Positions 1-4,770 are shown, numbered from the stretch's first letter. The stretch: DNA of 8,353 nt from JAXGVG01 sp040773965 (GCA_040773965.1 JAXGVG010000081.1:1-8353), one strand, 5' to 3'. The notes: generated from the sequence alone by a model not told the origin. Translations and numbers: made by a program.

Positions 1-152
1 CCGAGCATGGCGAGTCCCTTGTGGTCGGAGAAGTTGACGGACCAGCGTTCGGCCAGCACGTCGGCGGTCATGAAGCCCATGTTGTGGCGGGTGCCCTCAT
101 ATTTGGAGCCGGGGTTGCCCAGTCCTGCGATCAGCCAGAAATCAGATGCCAT
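1..152 (-). CDS. pth: Peptidyl-tRNA hydrolase, N-terminal part (cut by window edge)
   Basis: The enzyme recycles stalled peptidyl-tRNA by cleaving the ester bond between peptide and tRNA in the cytoplasm. Only the first 50 codons are present. They read MASDFWLIAGLGNPGSKYEG and continue TRHNMGFMTADVLAERW. The GLGNPGxxY strand-turn (residues 10-18) and the TRHN motif with the catalytic His (H23 here, H20 in E. coli) are both present, which identifies the family clearly. The ATG at 152 is preceded by AGAGGA about 13 nt upstream, a rather long spacing, but the start fits the family's N-terminus. The gene lies 73 bp downstream of the SH3-protein gene on the same strand and may be co-transcribed or use its own weak promoter in the gap. 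The rest of the gene lies outside the window. Confidence 0.93.
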   Translation of the reverse strand, partial: MASDFWLIAGLGNPGSKYEGTRHNMGFMTADVLAERWSVNFSDHKGLAML

Positions 153-193
153 AATAATCGTCCATTCCTCTGTGTTCTTGCGTGCTCTCGTCT

Positions 194-221
194 TGTTTAA
201 CCGCACAGATTCTACTGTCAG
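194..221 (-). promoter_or_regulatory. Possible weak promoter for pth
   Basis: On the minus strand CTGACA (221-216) is followed after 16 nt by TAAACA (199-194). This is 5/6 and 3/6 matches to the sigma-70 boxes, about 40 nt before the pth start. It is a consensus reading only; such matches occur by chance. Confidence 0.25.
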
Positions 222-225
222 GTGC

Positions 226-582
226 TTACAGGTCGAGATGCCAGTAGCTCATGTCGCGCATGGTTCCGGTAACAATCGCCGTGCGCTTACCGGTCAGCGC
301 CGTTTTATGCACCCAGCCTTCGGTGCCTTCCGAATCCCGCACGCGCCGCCAAACGTCGTACTCCGCCGTAATCTCAAGTGGCAGGCCCTGCCGGACGAAA
401 ACCCAGTCGATCGGGTAACGCATGCCCGGTCCGGTACGCAGATTGACTTCGCTGGCCCGCAGCGACACGAAGCGCGGCAGCGGCAGTCCCGACGCGCCTT
501 TTGCTTCTTCTCCGCCTTCCGTCTCGGCGGCCTGCGCCGCGCCCAAGGTAAAAAACAGGAAAAATATCAGTAACCTTTTCAT
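226..582 (-). CDS. Secreted single-SH3-domain protein (short form)
   Basis: This 118-residue protein has a clear signal peptide: MKRLL, a hydrophobic run rich in Phe, then an Ala-Gln-Ala cleavage site at residues 16-18. After a short acidic linker follows one bacterial SH3-like domain (about residues 38-100). It has the family signatures VNLRTGPGMRYPIDWV (46-61), the acidic strand ending in VWRRVRD (77-83) and EGWVHK (88-93). Alphaproteobacterial relatives I know of usually continue with a second SH3-like half of about 60 residues; here the frame stops after 18 more residues. It is probably periplasmic, where SH3 domains bind cell-wall peptides; the ligand cannot be told. The gene starts 29 nt after the tgt stop with no strong ribosome site, so it is likely read with tgt. 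Function is unknown. Confidence 0.8.
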   Translation of the reverse strand: MKRLLIFFLFFTLGAAQAAETEGGEEAKGASGLPLPRFVSLRASEVNLRTGPGMRYPIDWVFVRQGLPLEITAEYDVWRRVRDSEGTEGWVHKTALTGKRTAIVTGTMRDMSYWHLDL

Positions 583-611
583 GGGTTTATCTTAGCACTT
601 TTGCGGCACTT

Positions 612-1739
612 TTATACAGCCGGAATATCGCCCTTGGCCTGATCCTCGGCGAAAGCGACGGCAAAGGCTTGCAAATGGCCCTTTTCAATGGCTTCGCGCA
701 AACCGCGCATGAGGTTCTGGTAATATTGCAGGTTGTGCCACGTGAGCAATATCGGCCCCAGCATTTCCTCGGCCCGGAACAAATGATGCAGATAAGCGCG
801 GGTGTATTGCGCGCAAGCCGGACACGCGCAGCGTTCATCCAGCGGGCGCGTATCGTTGGCATGCCGCGCGTTGCGAATGTTGATCGTGCCGCGATGCGTA
901 AAGCCTTGCCCCGTCCGGCCCGAGCGTGTCGGCATCACGCAATCGAACATATCCACGCCGCGCAGCACCGCGCCCACGATATCATCGGGCCGACCGACAC
1001 CCATAAGATAGCGCGGCTTGTCTTCCGGCAATTGCGGCACGGTCACGTCCAGCATCCGGAACATAAGCTCTTGCCCTTCGCCTACCGCCAGACCGCCGAT
1101 GCCGTAGCCGTCAAACCCGATCTTTGTAAGCGCTTCGGCGGACTCGCCGCGTAATTCCGGATAAACGCTACCCTGCACGATGCCGAACAAGCCATAACCG
1201 TCGCGCGGCGTGAATGCCTTTTTGCACCGTTCGGCCCAGCGCATCGACAGGCGCATGGAGGTTGCGGCTTCTTCGCGCGTGGCCGGATGCGGCGTGCATT
1301 CGTCGAGGCACATCGCAATATCGCTATCGAGCAAGCGCTGAATCTCGACCGACCTTTCGGGCGAGAGATGATGCTCGCTGCCGTCCCAGTGCGAACGAAA
1401 CGTAACGCCGTCTTCGGTCATCTTGCGCAACGCCGCCAGCGACATGACCTGATAACCGCCGGAATCCGTCACGATAGGCCCCGGCCAGTTCATGAATTGA
1501 TGCAATCCGCCAAACGCCGCCACGCGCTCGGCCCCCGGCCGCAACATAAGATGATACGTGTTGCAGATCGCAAGCTCTGCCCCCGTGGCGCGCGCGGATT
1601 CCGGCAACATGCCTTTCACGGTGGCGGCCGTCGCCGTCGCCATAAAAGCGGGCGTCTCGAACGTCCCGTGCGCCGTGCGAACGCGCCCGCGCCGCGCCGC
1701 GCCGTCTTTGGCGGAAATGTCAAAAGAAAACCCGGTCAT
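612..1739 (-). CDS. tgt: Queuine/preQ1 tRNA-guanine transglycosylase
   Basis: Tgt exchanges the guanine at wobble position 34 of tRNAs for Asp, Asn, His and Tyr for preQ1, the committed step of queuosine synthesis on tRNA. The 375 residues are full length. Visible landmarks are TDSGGYQV (91-98) with catalytic Asp92, GIVQGS (186-191), GGLAVGE (215-221), the nucleophile Asp266 in VDMFDCVMPTRSGR (262-275), and the zinc site C304, C306, C309 and H335, with the same spacing as in E. coli and Zymomonas Tgt. GAAGGG five nt before the ATG at 1739 is a good ribosome site. The partner gene queA lies upstream on the same strand but is separated by higBA. tgt starts 38 nt after the higA stop, so it may now depend on the toxin-antitoxin promoter. 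Confidence 0.97.
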   Translation of the reverse strand: MTGFSFDISAKDGAARRGRVRTAHGTFETPAFMATATAATVKGMLPESARATGAELAICNTYHLMLRPGAERVAAFGGLHQFMNWPGPIVTDSGGYQVMSLAALRKMTEDGVTFRSHWDGSEHHLSPERSVEIQRLLDSDIAMCLDECTPHPATREEAATSMRLSMRWAERCKKAFTPRDGYGLFGIVQGSVYPELRGESAEALTKIGFDGYGIGGLAVGEGQELMFRMLDVTVPQLPEDKPRYLMGVGRPDDIVGAVLRGVDMFDCVMPTRSGRTGQGFTHRGTINIRNARHANDTRPLDERCACPACAQYTRAYLHHLFRAEEMLGPILLTWHNLQYYQNLMRGLREAIEKGHLQAFAVAFAEDQAKGDIPAV

Positions 1740-1746
1740 TCCTTCC

Positions 1747-1766
1747 CTTCAACAACATCGCATCCC
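1747..1766. repeat. Direct repeat copy 2, relic of the queA 3' end before tgt
   Basis: CTTCAACAACATCGCATCCC matches 2473-2492 (inside the last codons of queA) at 19 of 20 positions, with 17 consecutive identities. After one inserted C in the other copy, ATA is also shared. On the minus strand it encodes the queA-like DAMLL in the frame that runs on through KGRND to a stop inside tgt (1722-1720). The two copies bracket higBA. Confidence 0.85.
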
Positions 1767-1777
1767 ATATAAATCGG

Positions 1778-2095
1778 CTAACAACGCGCTTCGCCCCTGC
1801 CGTGATCGCCCGAATACGGCTTAATTCTCGCAATCTTCGCGGCAATTTTCCGCTTGGCTTCCAGCGTGTCATGGGCGTTTTGAAGGCGCAGAAAATAGCC
1901 TTCGGACAAACCGAAAAACTTGCAAAGGCGCAAATCGGTATCCGCCGTAACATCGCGAGTGCCGTTGACGATGGCATGAATGCGGTTCGGCGGTACGCCA
2001 ATGGCATGACCTAACCGGTTCTGGCTCATGCCAATTTCATTAAGAAATTCTTCCTTGAGAATCTCACCGGGGTGAGGATTGCGTAGCGTGGTCAT
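1778..2095 (-). CDS. higA: HigA-type antitoxin, Xre-family DNA-binding protein
   Basis: HigA neutralises the HigB ribonuclease and represses its own promoter. The 105-residue product begins MTTLRNPHPGEILKEEFL, the usual start of the HigA/VapI family. It then carries a helix-turn-helix, MSQNRLGHAIGVPPNRIHAI, followed by VNGTRDVTADTDLRLCKFFG and a helical C-terminus. I chose the ATG at 2095 rather than the in-frame ATG at 2104: AAGGA at 2108-2104 lies 8 nt before 2095, while it would abut the other start. The toxin gene lies 30 nt upstream on the same strand, giving the toxin-first order typical of higBA. The stop lies 38 nt before tgt, and no terminator is visible in between. Confidence 0.92.
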   Translation of the reverse strand: MTTLRNPHPGEILKEEFLNEIGMSQNRLGHAIGVPPNRIHAIVNGTRDVTADTDLRLCKFFGLSEGYFLRLQNAHDTLEAKRKIAAKIARIKPYSGDHGRGEARC

Positions 2096-2125
2096 GGGAC
2101 ACATCCTTTTTGTTCATTACAGTTC

Positions 2126-2407
2126 TCAATGGTAATCGACAATCTCAACCTCTAAAGCCTCACCGTTGTGCCAGTGGAAACAGATGCGCCACTGGTTGTT
2201 TATACGAATGCTTAGCTGTCCTTTCCTACTACCTTTCAAGTATTCCAAATGGTTGCTGGGCGGGTTCTTCAGGTCGTCCAGTGTCAAGGCGGCATCCAAC
2301 TGACGCAATTTTCGCAACGCCCGATTTTGAATGTCGCGCGGCAACCGGCGGGAAACCTGTCCCTCCCAAACCCTTTCCGTTTCCTTGCATCCAAAAGACC
2401 GGATCAT
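2126..2407 (-). CDS. higB: HigB-type toxin, RelE-superfamily mRNA interferase
   Basis: HigB toxins cut mRNA on the translating ribosome when the antitoxin is lost. The 93 residues have the family's layout: MIRSFGCKETERVWEG at the start, the RKLRQLDAA helix (32-40), LKGSRKGQLSIRINNQWRICF (57-77) and the terminal DYH (91-93). Lys58, Arg74, Asp91, Tyr92 and His93 line up with residues described as active in Proteus vulgaris HigB (K57, R73, D90, Y91, H92). The His three residues before that Lys (H54) is Glu55 here. GAAGGG five nt before the ATG serves as ribosome site. The ATG overlaps the stop of an 18-codon reading frame that starts just after queA. The reading frame is intact, so the toxin is probably functional. 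Confidence 0.92.
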   Translation of the reverse strand: MIRSFGCKETERVWEGQVSRRLPRDIQNRALRKLRQLDAALTLDDLKNPPSNHLEYLKGSRKGQLSIRINNQWRICFHWHNGEALEVEIVDYH

Positions 2408-2460
2408 TTGTGCCCTTCACTGTAGCATGATACGCAATCCGTATCAAGTACTTTCTTCAT
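2404..2460 (-). CDS. Possible 18-codon leader ORF between queA and higB
   Basis: The frame reads MKKVLDTDCVSCYSEGHK and stop. It begins 3 nt after the queA stop, and its TGA overlaps the higB ATG (ATGA). That arrangement would let ribosomes finishing queA reach higB by coupling. There is no good ribosome site of its own, and the frame runs over the likely higB operator, so it may be chance. Confidence 0.25.
   Translation of the reverse strand: MKKVLDTDCVSCYSEGHK
2419..2447 (-). promoter_or_regulatory. Likely higBA promoter
   Basis: On the minus strand TTGATA (2447-2442; 5/6 match) is followed after 17 nt by TACAGT (2424-2419; 4/6). An alternative -10, TATCAT (2432-2427; 5/6), would place the start so that the GAAGGG ribosome site is fully included in the mRNA. 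The first pair would start inside that site. Either way the 19-bp palindrome overlaps the promoter. Confidence 0.5.
2428..2446. promoter_or_regulatory. Palindromic operator of higBA (probable HigA site)
   Basis: TGATACG, a 5-nt spacer CAATC and CGTATCA form perfect 7-bp inverted arms. The site overlaps the -35 or -10 box upstream of higB. Autorepression by HigA at such palindromes is well known for this family; that HigA binds this site is inferred. Confidence 0.6.
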
Positions 2461-2463
2461 AAC

Positions 2464-3522
2464 TTACGCTTTCTCCAACAACATCGCATCCCCATAGGAA
2501 TAGAACCGGTACTTTTGCGTAAGGGCGTACGCGTAAGCCTCGCGCATGCGCTCCAGCCCCGCAAAAGCCGACACAAGCATAAGCAACGTGGATTTTGGTA
2601 AATGAAAATTCGTCATCAAGGCATCCACGCCCTTGAACCGGTACCCCGGATAAATAAAAATCGCCGTTTCGCCCGTAAACGGGCTGACAACCCCCTCGTC
2701 CTCCGCCGCCGTTTCCAGCAAACGCAAGGATGTCGTTCCCACCGCCACAATGCGCCGTCCCGCGAGTCGCGCCGCGTTGATCTTATCCGCCGCCGCCGCC
2801 GAAACCTCGCCCCATTCTGCGTGCATGACGTGATCGCGGATATGATCCACCTTCACCGGCAAAAACGTCCCGGCGCCCACATGCAATGTGACCGTCACGC
2901 GCTCAATGCCTTTCGCATCCAACTTGTCGAAAAGTTCCGACGTGAAATGCAAGCCCGCCGTCGGCGCGGCCACCGCGCCTTCGCGCTTCGCATAAACGGT
3001 CTGGTAATCTTCAAAATCTTCCGCCGTATCGCCCTGCGGCCTTTTTATGTAAGGCGGCAGCGGCACATGGCCATAGCGCTCCAGCAATCCCAACAGCGCC
3101 GCGTCATCGCACGAAAAACGCAAAAGGACTTCACCCTCTTCCCGCTTTTCCAGAACAGTCGCGCCGAAATCCGGCCCGAAAACAATCTCATCCCCCGCGC
3201 GCAACCGCTTTCCCGGCCGCGCCAACGCGAGCCATGTTTGTGCCGCTTGTTTCTTATGCAGCAGCACCTTAACCTTCACGCCGCCGCGCATCCCGTAGAG
3301 CCGCGCGGGAATGACTTTCGTATCGTTCATCACCAGCAGATCGTCCGGCCTCAACAGGTCCGGCAAATCGTAAACATGATAATCGCCGAAACCTTCCGGG
3401 CGCACATGCAAAAGGCGCGCGCGGTCGCGCGGCTTGACCGGCCGGGCGGCGATGCGCGCGGGCGGCAGCTCATAGTCGAAATCGCCCAGCCGCCAGTCCG
3501 TGTTTGGTAAAGAAACGTTCAT
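2464..3522 (-). CDS. queA: S-adenosylmethionine:tRNA ribosyltransferase-isomerase
   Basis: QueA moves and rearranges the ribosyl group of S-adenosylmethionine onto preQ1 in tRNA, giving epoxyqueuosine, the step after Tgt. The 352 residues are full length. Landmarks are DFDYELP (14-20), NDTKVIPARL (66-75), YGHVPLPPYI (150-159), GAVAAPTAGLHFT (182-194), LHVGAGTF (213-220), TNFHLPKSTLLMLVSAF (304-320) and YSYGDAMLL (341-349). No start other than ATG at 3522 is available before DFDYELP. No Shine-Dalgarno precedes it, and an AT-rich box lies only about 10 nt upstream, so the mRNA may be leaderless. The last codons carry one copy of the repeat that flanks higBA, and the C-terminus EKA may have been re-made by that insertion. 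Confidence 0.97.
   Translation of the reverse strand: MNVSLPNTDWRLGDFDYELPPARIAARPVKPRDRARLLHVRPEGFGDYHVYDLPDLLRPDDLLVMNDTKVIPARLYGMRGGVKVKVLLHKKQAAQTWLALARPGKRLRAGDEIVFGPDFGATVLEKREEGEVLLRFSCDDAALLGLLERYGHVPLPPYIKRPQGDTAEDFEDYQTVYAKREGAVAAPTAGLHFTSELFDKLDAKGIERVTVTLHVGAGTFLPVKVDHIRDHVMHAEWGEVSAAAADKINAARLAGRRIVAVGTTSLRLLETAAEDEGVVSPFTGETAIFIYPGYRFKGVDALMTNFHLPKSTLLMLVSAFAGLERMREAYAYALTQKYRFYSYGDAMLLEKA
2473..2492. repeat. Direct repeat copy 1, inside the queA 3' end
   Basis: CTCCAACAACATCGCATCCC lies within the last codons of queA (minus strand, encoding DAMLLE). It is 19/20 identical to 1747-1766. The two copies sit 726 bp apart and bracket the higBA module. Confidence 0.85.
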
Positions 3523-3531
3523 GGGGCCGTC

Positions 3532-3537
3532 TTATAT
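3532..3537 (-). promoter_or_regulatory. Possible -10 box of queA
   Basis: The minus strand reads GATATATAAG just before queA. A TATATA hexamer ends about 10 nt before the ATG, and an overlapping TATAAG ends about 8 nt before it. No convincing -35 box precedes it. If used, transcription would begin within a few nt of the start codon. Confidence 0.35.
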
Positions 3538-3553
3538 ATCGTCCGAACAGGCA

Positions 3554-3629
3554 CCCAAAGCGGCTTTTTGGGCCCTGTACTGGCACGCAACCGCATCCGA
3601 TCAGGCCCCAAACGCGCGCCGATTGGGCC
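3554..3629. other. Two hairpins in the queA / 17-kDa gene gap
   Basis: CCCAAA (3554-3559) pairs with TTTGGG (3567-3572), and GGCCC (3604-3608) pairs with GGGCC (3625-3629). Both lie downstream of the 17-kDa gene stop and could slow or end its transcription. Neither is followed by a T tract on the minus strand, so a classical intrinsic terminator is not supported. Confidence 0.3.
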
Positions 3630-3685
3630 ACAAAAACCCCCGATGGACGCACATCCGGCCCGCCGGGGATATTGTCACGTTAGCC

Positions 3686-4225
3686 TTAACGCTCGATATG
3701 CCACGTACCGTCGGGACGCAGACACGCGGTTCCGTACGTTTCCTGAACCTGATCGCCGATGCGCACCTGCTGCGTATACTCGCGGCAATAACGCGACGAA
3801 CGGGCGCCCACATATCCCTCGCTCACCATGGCCGGCGCGGCATAACGGTATTCGACGACTTCCGGCTGATAGTACACAACGCGGCGCGGCGGGGGCGCGG
3901 GCGGCGCAACGTACAACGGCTCGTAATAGGAATACGCATAGGCCGGATACGGCGAATAACTGGTGTTGCCCCGCGTCGAATAATACGGACGGCTCGCGTA
4001 ATCCATTGAACGGCCTACGTGATTTCCCACAAGTCCCCCCACCAGAACGCCGACCCCCGTTCCTACCGAACGGCCCGCGCCGTGCCCGAACTGATGACCC
4101 ACAAAACCGCCGAGAGCCGCCCCGCCAAGCGTGCCAAGCAACGTGTTGTCGCCCGCCCGCGCCGGCGCGGCGGGAAGGCAACCAAGAACGGCGATCATCG
4201 CCGTCGTAAAAAGAAACTTTCGCAT
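3686..4225 (-). CDS. Glycine-zipper envelope protein, Rickettsia 17-kDa antigen type
   Basis: The product (179 residues) starts with a signal peptide, MRKFLFTTAMIAVLGCLPAA, with Ala-Arg-Ala at 22-24 for ordinary cleavage. VLGC (13-16) is a poor but possible lipobox, so a lipoprotein is not excluded. Residues 31-71 form a glycine-zipper hairpin, with GGAALGGFVGHQFG and GVGVLVGGLVGNHVG, of the kind that inserts in or lies on the outer membrane. A Tyr/Pro-rich linker (79-136) follows. The C-terminal part CREYTQQVRIGDQVQETYGT with C147 and C168, then PDGTWHI, is the signature of the 17-kDa antigen family. GGAGGAGG five nt before the ATG is a strong ribosome site. The protein is probably an envelope structural component; its precise role is unknown. 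Confidence 0.85.
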   Translation of the reverse strand: MRKFLFTTAMIAVLGCLPAAPARAGDNTLLGTLGGAALGGFVGHQFGHGAGRSVGTGVGVLVGGLVGNHVGRSMDYASRPYYSTRGNTSYSPYPAYAYSYYEPLYVAPPAPPPRRVVYYQPEVVEYRYAAPAMVSEGYVGARSSRYCREYTQQVRIGDQVQETYGTACLRPDGTWHIER

Positions 4226-4261
4226 TCCATCCTCCTCCGGGACGGTTGAAAGGGCCTGAAA

Positions 4262-4364
4262 TCCGGCATCCTTCAGCCTCTACCCTATGCTTCCGGTATG
4301 GCAAAACTGCGGCAAATTCCCGGTCGATATTACCACAAAAAAGCCCGGTTTGCCGGATGCCGGA
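4262..4364. repeat. 10-bp inverted repeat pair spanning the divergent gap
   Basis: TCCGGCATCC (4262-4271) and its exact reverse complement GGATGCCGGA (4355-4364) lie 83 nt apart, on either side of the possible promoter of the 17-kDa-type gene. They could be a paired protein site or a chance match. Confidence 0.45.
4277..4304 (-). promoter_or_regulatory. Possible promoter of the 17-kDa-type gene
   Basis: On the minus strand TTGCCA (4304-4299) is followed after 16 nt by TAGAGG (4282-4277). The -10 box is weak (3/6). Position, about 50 nt before the gene, is reasonable. Confidence 0.28.
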
Positions 4365-4387
4365 AAATGCGTGGAAGAAAGCATTTT
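4364..4387. repeat. AT-rich hairpin AAAATGC/GCATTTT
   Basis: Perfect 7-bp arms (4364-4370 and 4381-4387) flank a 10-nt loop. The 3' arm runs into further Ts, so it resembles a weak terminator, but no plus-strand gene lies upstream to end. It sits 16 nt before the TTGACA box and could be a regulator site or an upstream promoter element. Confidence 0.4.
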
Positions 4388-4402
4388 TATTGCCCTATTT
4401 GC

Positions 4403-4430
4403 TTGACATGGCTTGAGTCCGGGATGTACA
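4403..4430 (+). promoter_or_regulatory. Candidate distal promoter of the transporter leader
   Basis: TTGACA (4403-4408) is a perfect -35 box in an AT-rich stretch. TGTACA (4425-4430), 16 nt further, is a 3/6 -10 box. A transcript from here would start near 4437 and carry a leader of about 395 nt to the transporter start. Confidence 0.45.
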
Positions 4431-4444
4431 CGGCCCAATGGTTT

Positions 4445-4468
4445 CCGGGTCTTCGGCCCGGTTTTGTT
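4445..4468 (+). terminator. UUCG-capped intrinsic terminator or attenuator hairpin
   Basis: CCGGG (4445-4449) pairs with CCCGG (4457-4461). A bulged T and a C-G pair closing a TTCG tetraloop lie between, and TTTTGTT follows directly. This has the form of a Rho-independent terminator on the plus strand. It begins only about 8 nt after the expected start of the distal promoter, so it may be an attenuator, a stable 5' cap on the leader RNA, or the end of a transcript I cannot identify. Confidence 0.6.
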
Positions 4469-4485
4469 CAACTAGAGAGAGAGCG

Positions 4486-4593
4486 ATGGACGGCGACAGT
4501 CGTCATACCCCTTCAAATCCGGTCGGGTATGAAAACAATGTCTCCAACATTCCCTGCGGCAACCGCGGGGTGATTGCCTCGGCCACCTTCTAG
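4486..4593 (+). CDS. Candidate leader ORF 1 (35 codons)
   Basis: The frame starts at an ATG two nt after a purine-rich GAGAGAGAG run that could act as a ribosome site. It reads MDGDSRHTPSNPVGYENN, then VSNIPCGNRGVIASATF and a TAG. Codon third positions are moderately GC-rich, compatible with coding. It contains two strong RNA stems (4503-4532 and 4552-4570). Its stop lies 9 nt before the stem that hides the ribosome site of the next ORF, so a ribosome ending here could open that stem. I do not recognise the peptide; it may be a leader peptide or no gene at all. Confidence 0.35.
   Translation: MDGDSRHTPSNPVGYENNVSNIPCGNRGVIASATF
4503..4532 (+). ncRNA. Leader stem P2
   Basis: TCATACCC (4503-4510) and GGGTATGA (4525-4532) are perfect 8-bp complementary arms around a 14-nt loop, within leader ORF 1. 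One of several consecutive stems upstream of the transporter. Confidence 0.45.
4552..4570 (+). ncRNA. Leader stem P3
   Basis: CCCTGCGG (4552-4559) pairs with CCGCGGGG (4563-4570) over eight base pairs including one U-G wobble, closing a CAA triloop. A strong, compact hairpin inside leader ORF 1. Confidence 0.5.
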
Positions 4594-4602
4594 GCCCTGC
4601 TC

Positions 4603-4642
4603 TTCACCCCCCGATTTCCGGCAAGGATGTCCGGGAGGTGAA
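4603..4642 (+). promoter_or_regulatory. Stem hiding the ribosome site of leader ORF 2
   Basis: TTCACCCCCCG (4603-4613) pairs with CGGGAGGTGAA (4632-4642) over 11 positions with a single C-A mismatch. A short inner TCC/GGA helix caps the loop. The 3' arm contains GGAGGTGA, the Shine-Dalgarno of the ORF starting at 4645, so the folded RNA would block its translation. Confidence 0.55.
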
Positions 4643-4644
4643 CG

Positions 4645-4770
4645 ATGGAAAGAATCCGCTTAACATCTCGCGTGGCGCGCGCCGTGGCCTTGCGTTTTCG
4701 CCCGGCCTGCGTCTGCCTTCACGCTCCCTTAAAAGCCGGGCGCGCGCCCGATCCACCCCCGCTTCGATGA
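4645..4770 (+). CDS. Candidate leader ORF 2 (41 codons) ending in Pro-Asp-Pro-Pro-Pro
   Basis: The ATG at 4645 follows GGAGGTGA by three nt, the best ribosome site in the window, which argues that this frame is translated. It reads MERIRLTSRVARAVALRFRP, then ACVCLHAPLKAGRAPDPPPLR and stop. The peptide is Arg-rich and ends with a D/P-rich stretch (residues 35-39) directly before the stop. Such motifs make ribosomes stall or fall apart at low magnesium in known leader peptides (E. coli MgtL begins MEPDPTPLP). It ends 61 nt before a transporter of the magnesium-type NRAMP clade. A role as sensing leader peptide is inferred; no homolog is known to me. Confidence 0.5.
   Translation: MERIRLTSRVARAVALRFRPACVCLHAPLKAGRAPDPPPLR
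4674..4750 (+). ncRNA. Competing GC-rich stems in leader ORF 2
   Basis: Three foldings compete. CGCCCGGC (4699-4706) pairs perfectly with GCCGGGCG (4735-4742). The palindrome CGGGCGCGCGCCCG (4737-4750) folds on itself. GGCGCGCGCC (4674-4683) can fold on itself or pair with the second palindrome. Mutually exclusive stems over a translated region are the hallmark of attenuators, but GC-rich palindromes also arise by chance here. Confidence 0.35.

Noticed and set aside
7..573. 188-codon plus-strand frame opposite pth and the SH3 gene
   Set aside because: Both minus-strand genes are identified by motif; this frame is their antisense shadow.
1720..2007. Minus-strand frame overlapping higA and reading DAMLLKGRND near its end
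   Set aside because: Not a present-day gene; its end is the relic of the old queA 3' end and is used only as evidence for the insertion.
2428..2492. Possible transposon end at higBA
   Set aside because: No transposase or terminal inverted repeats flank the module; the palindrome fits an operator and the flanking 20-bp copies are direct, not inverted.
2602..3510. Long plus-strand open frame (302 codons) opposite queA
   Set aside because: It is the Arg/His-rich antisense shadow of a clearly identified queA; no family features or ribosome site.
4298..4573. 91-codon plus-strand frame across the transporter leader
   Set aside because: It has no ribosome site and runs through the promoter and the terminator-like hairpin; composition does not look coding.
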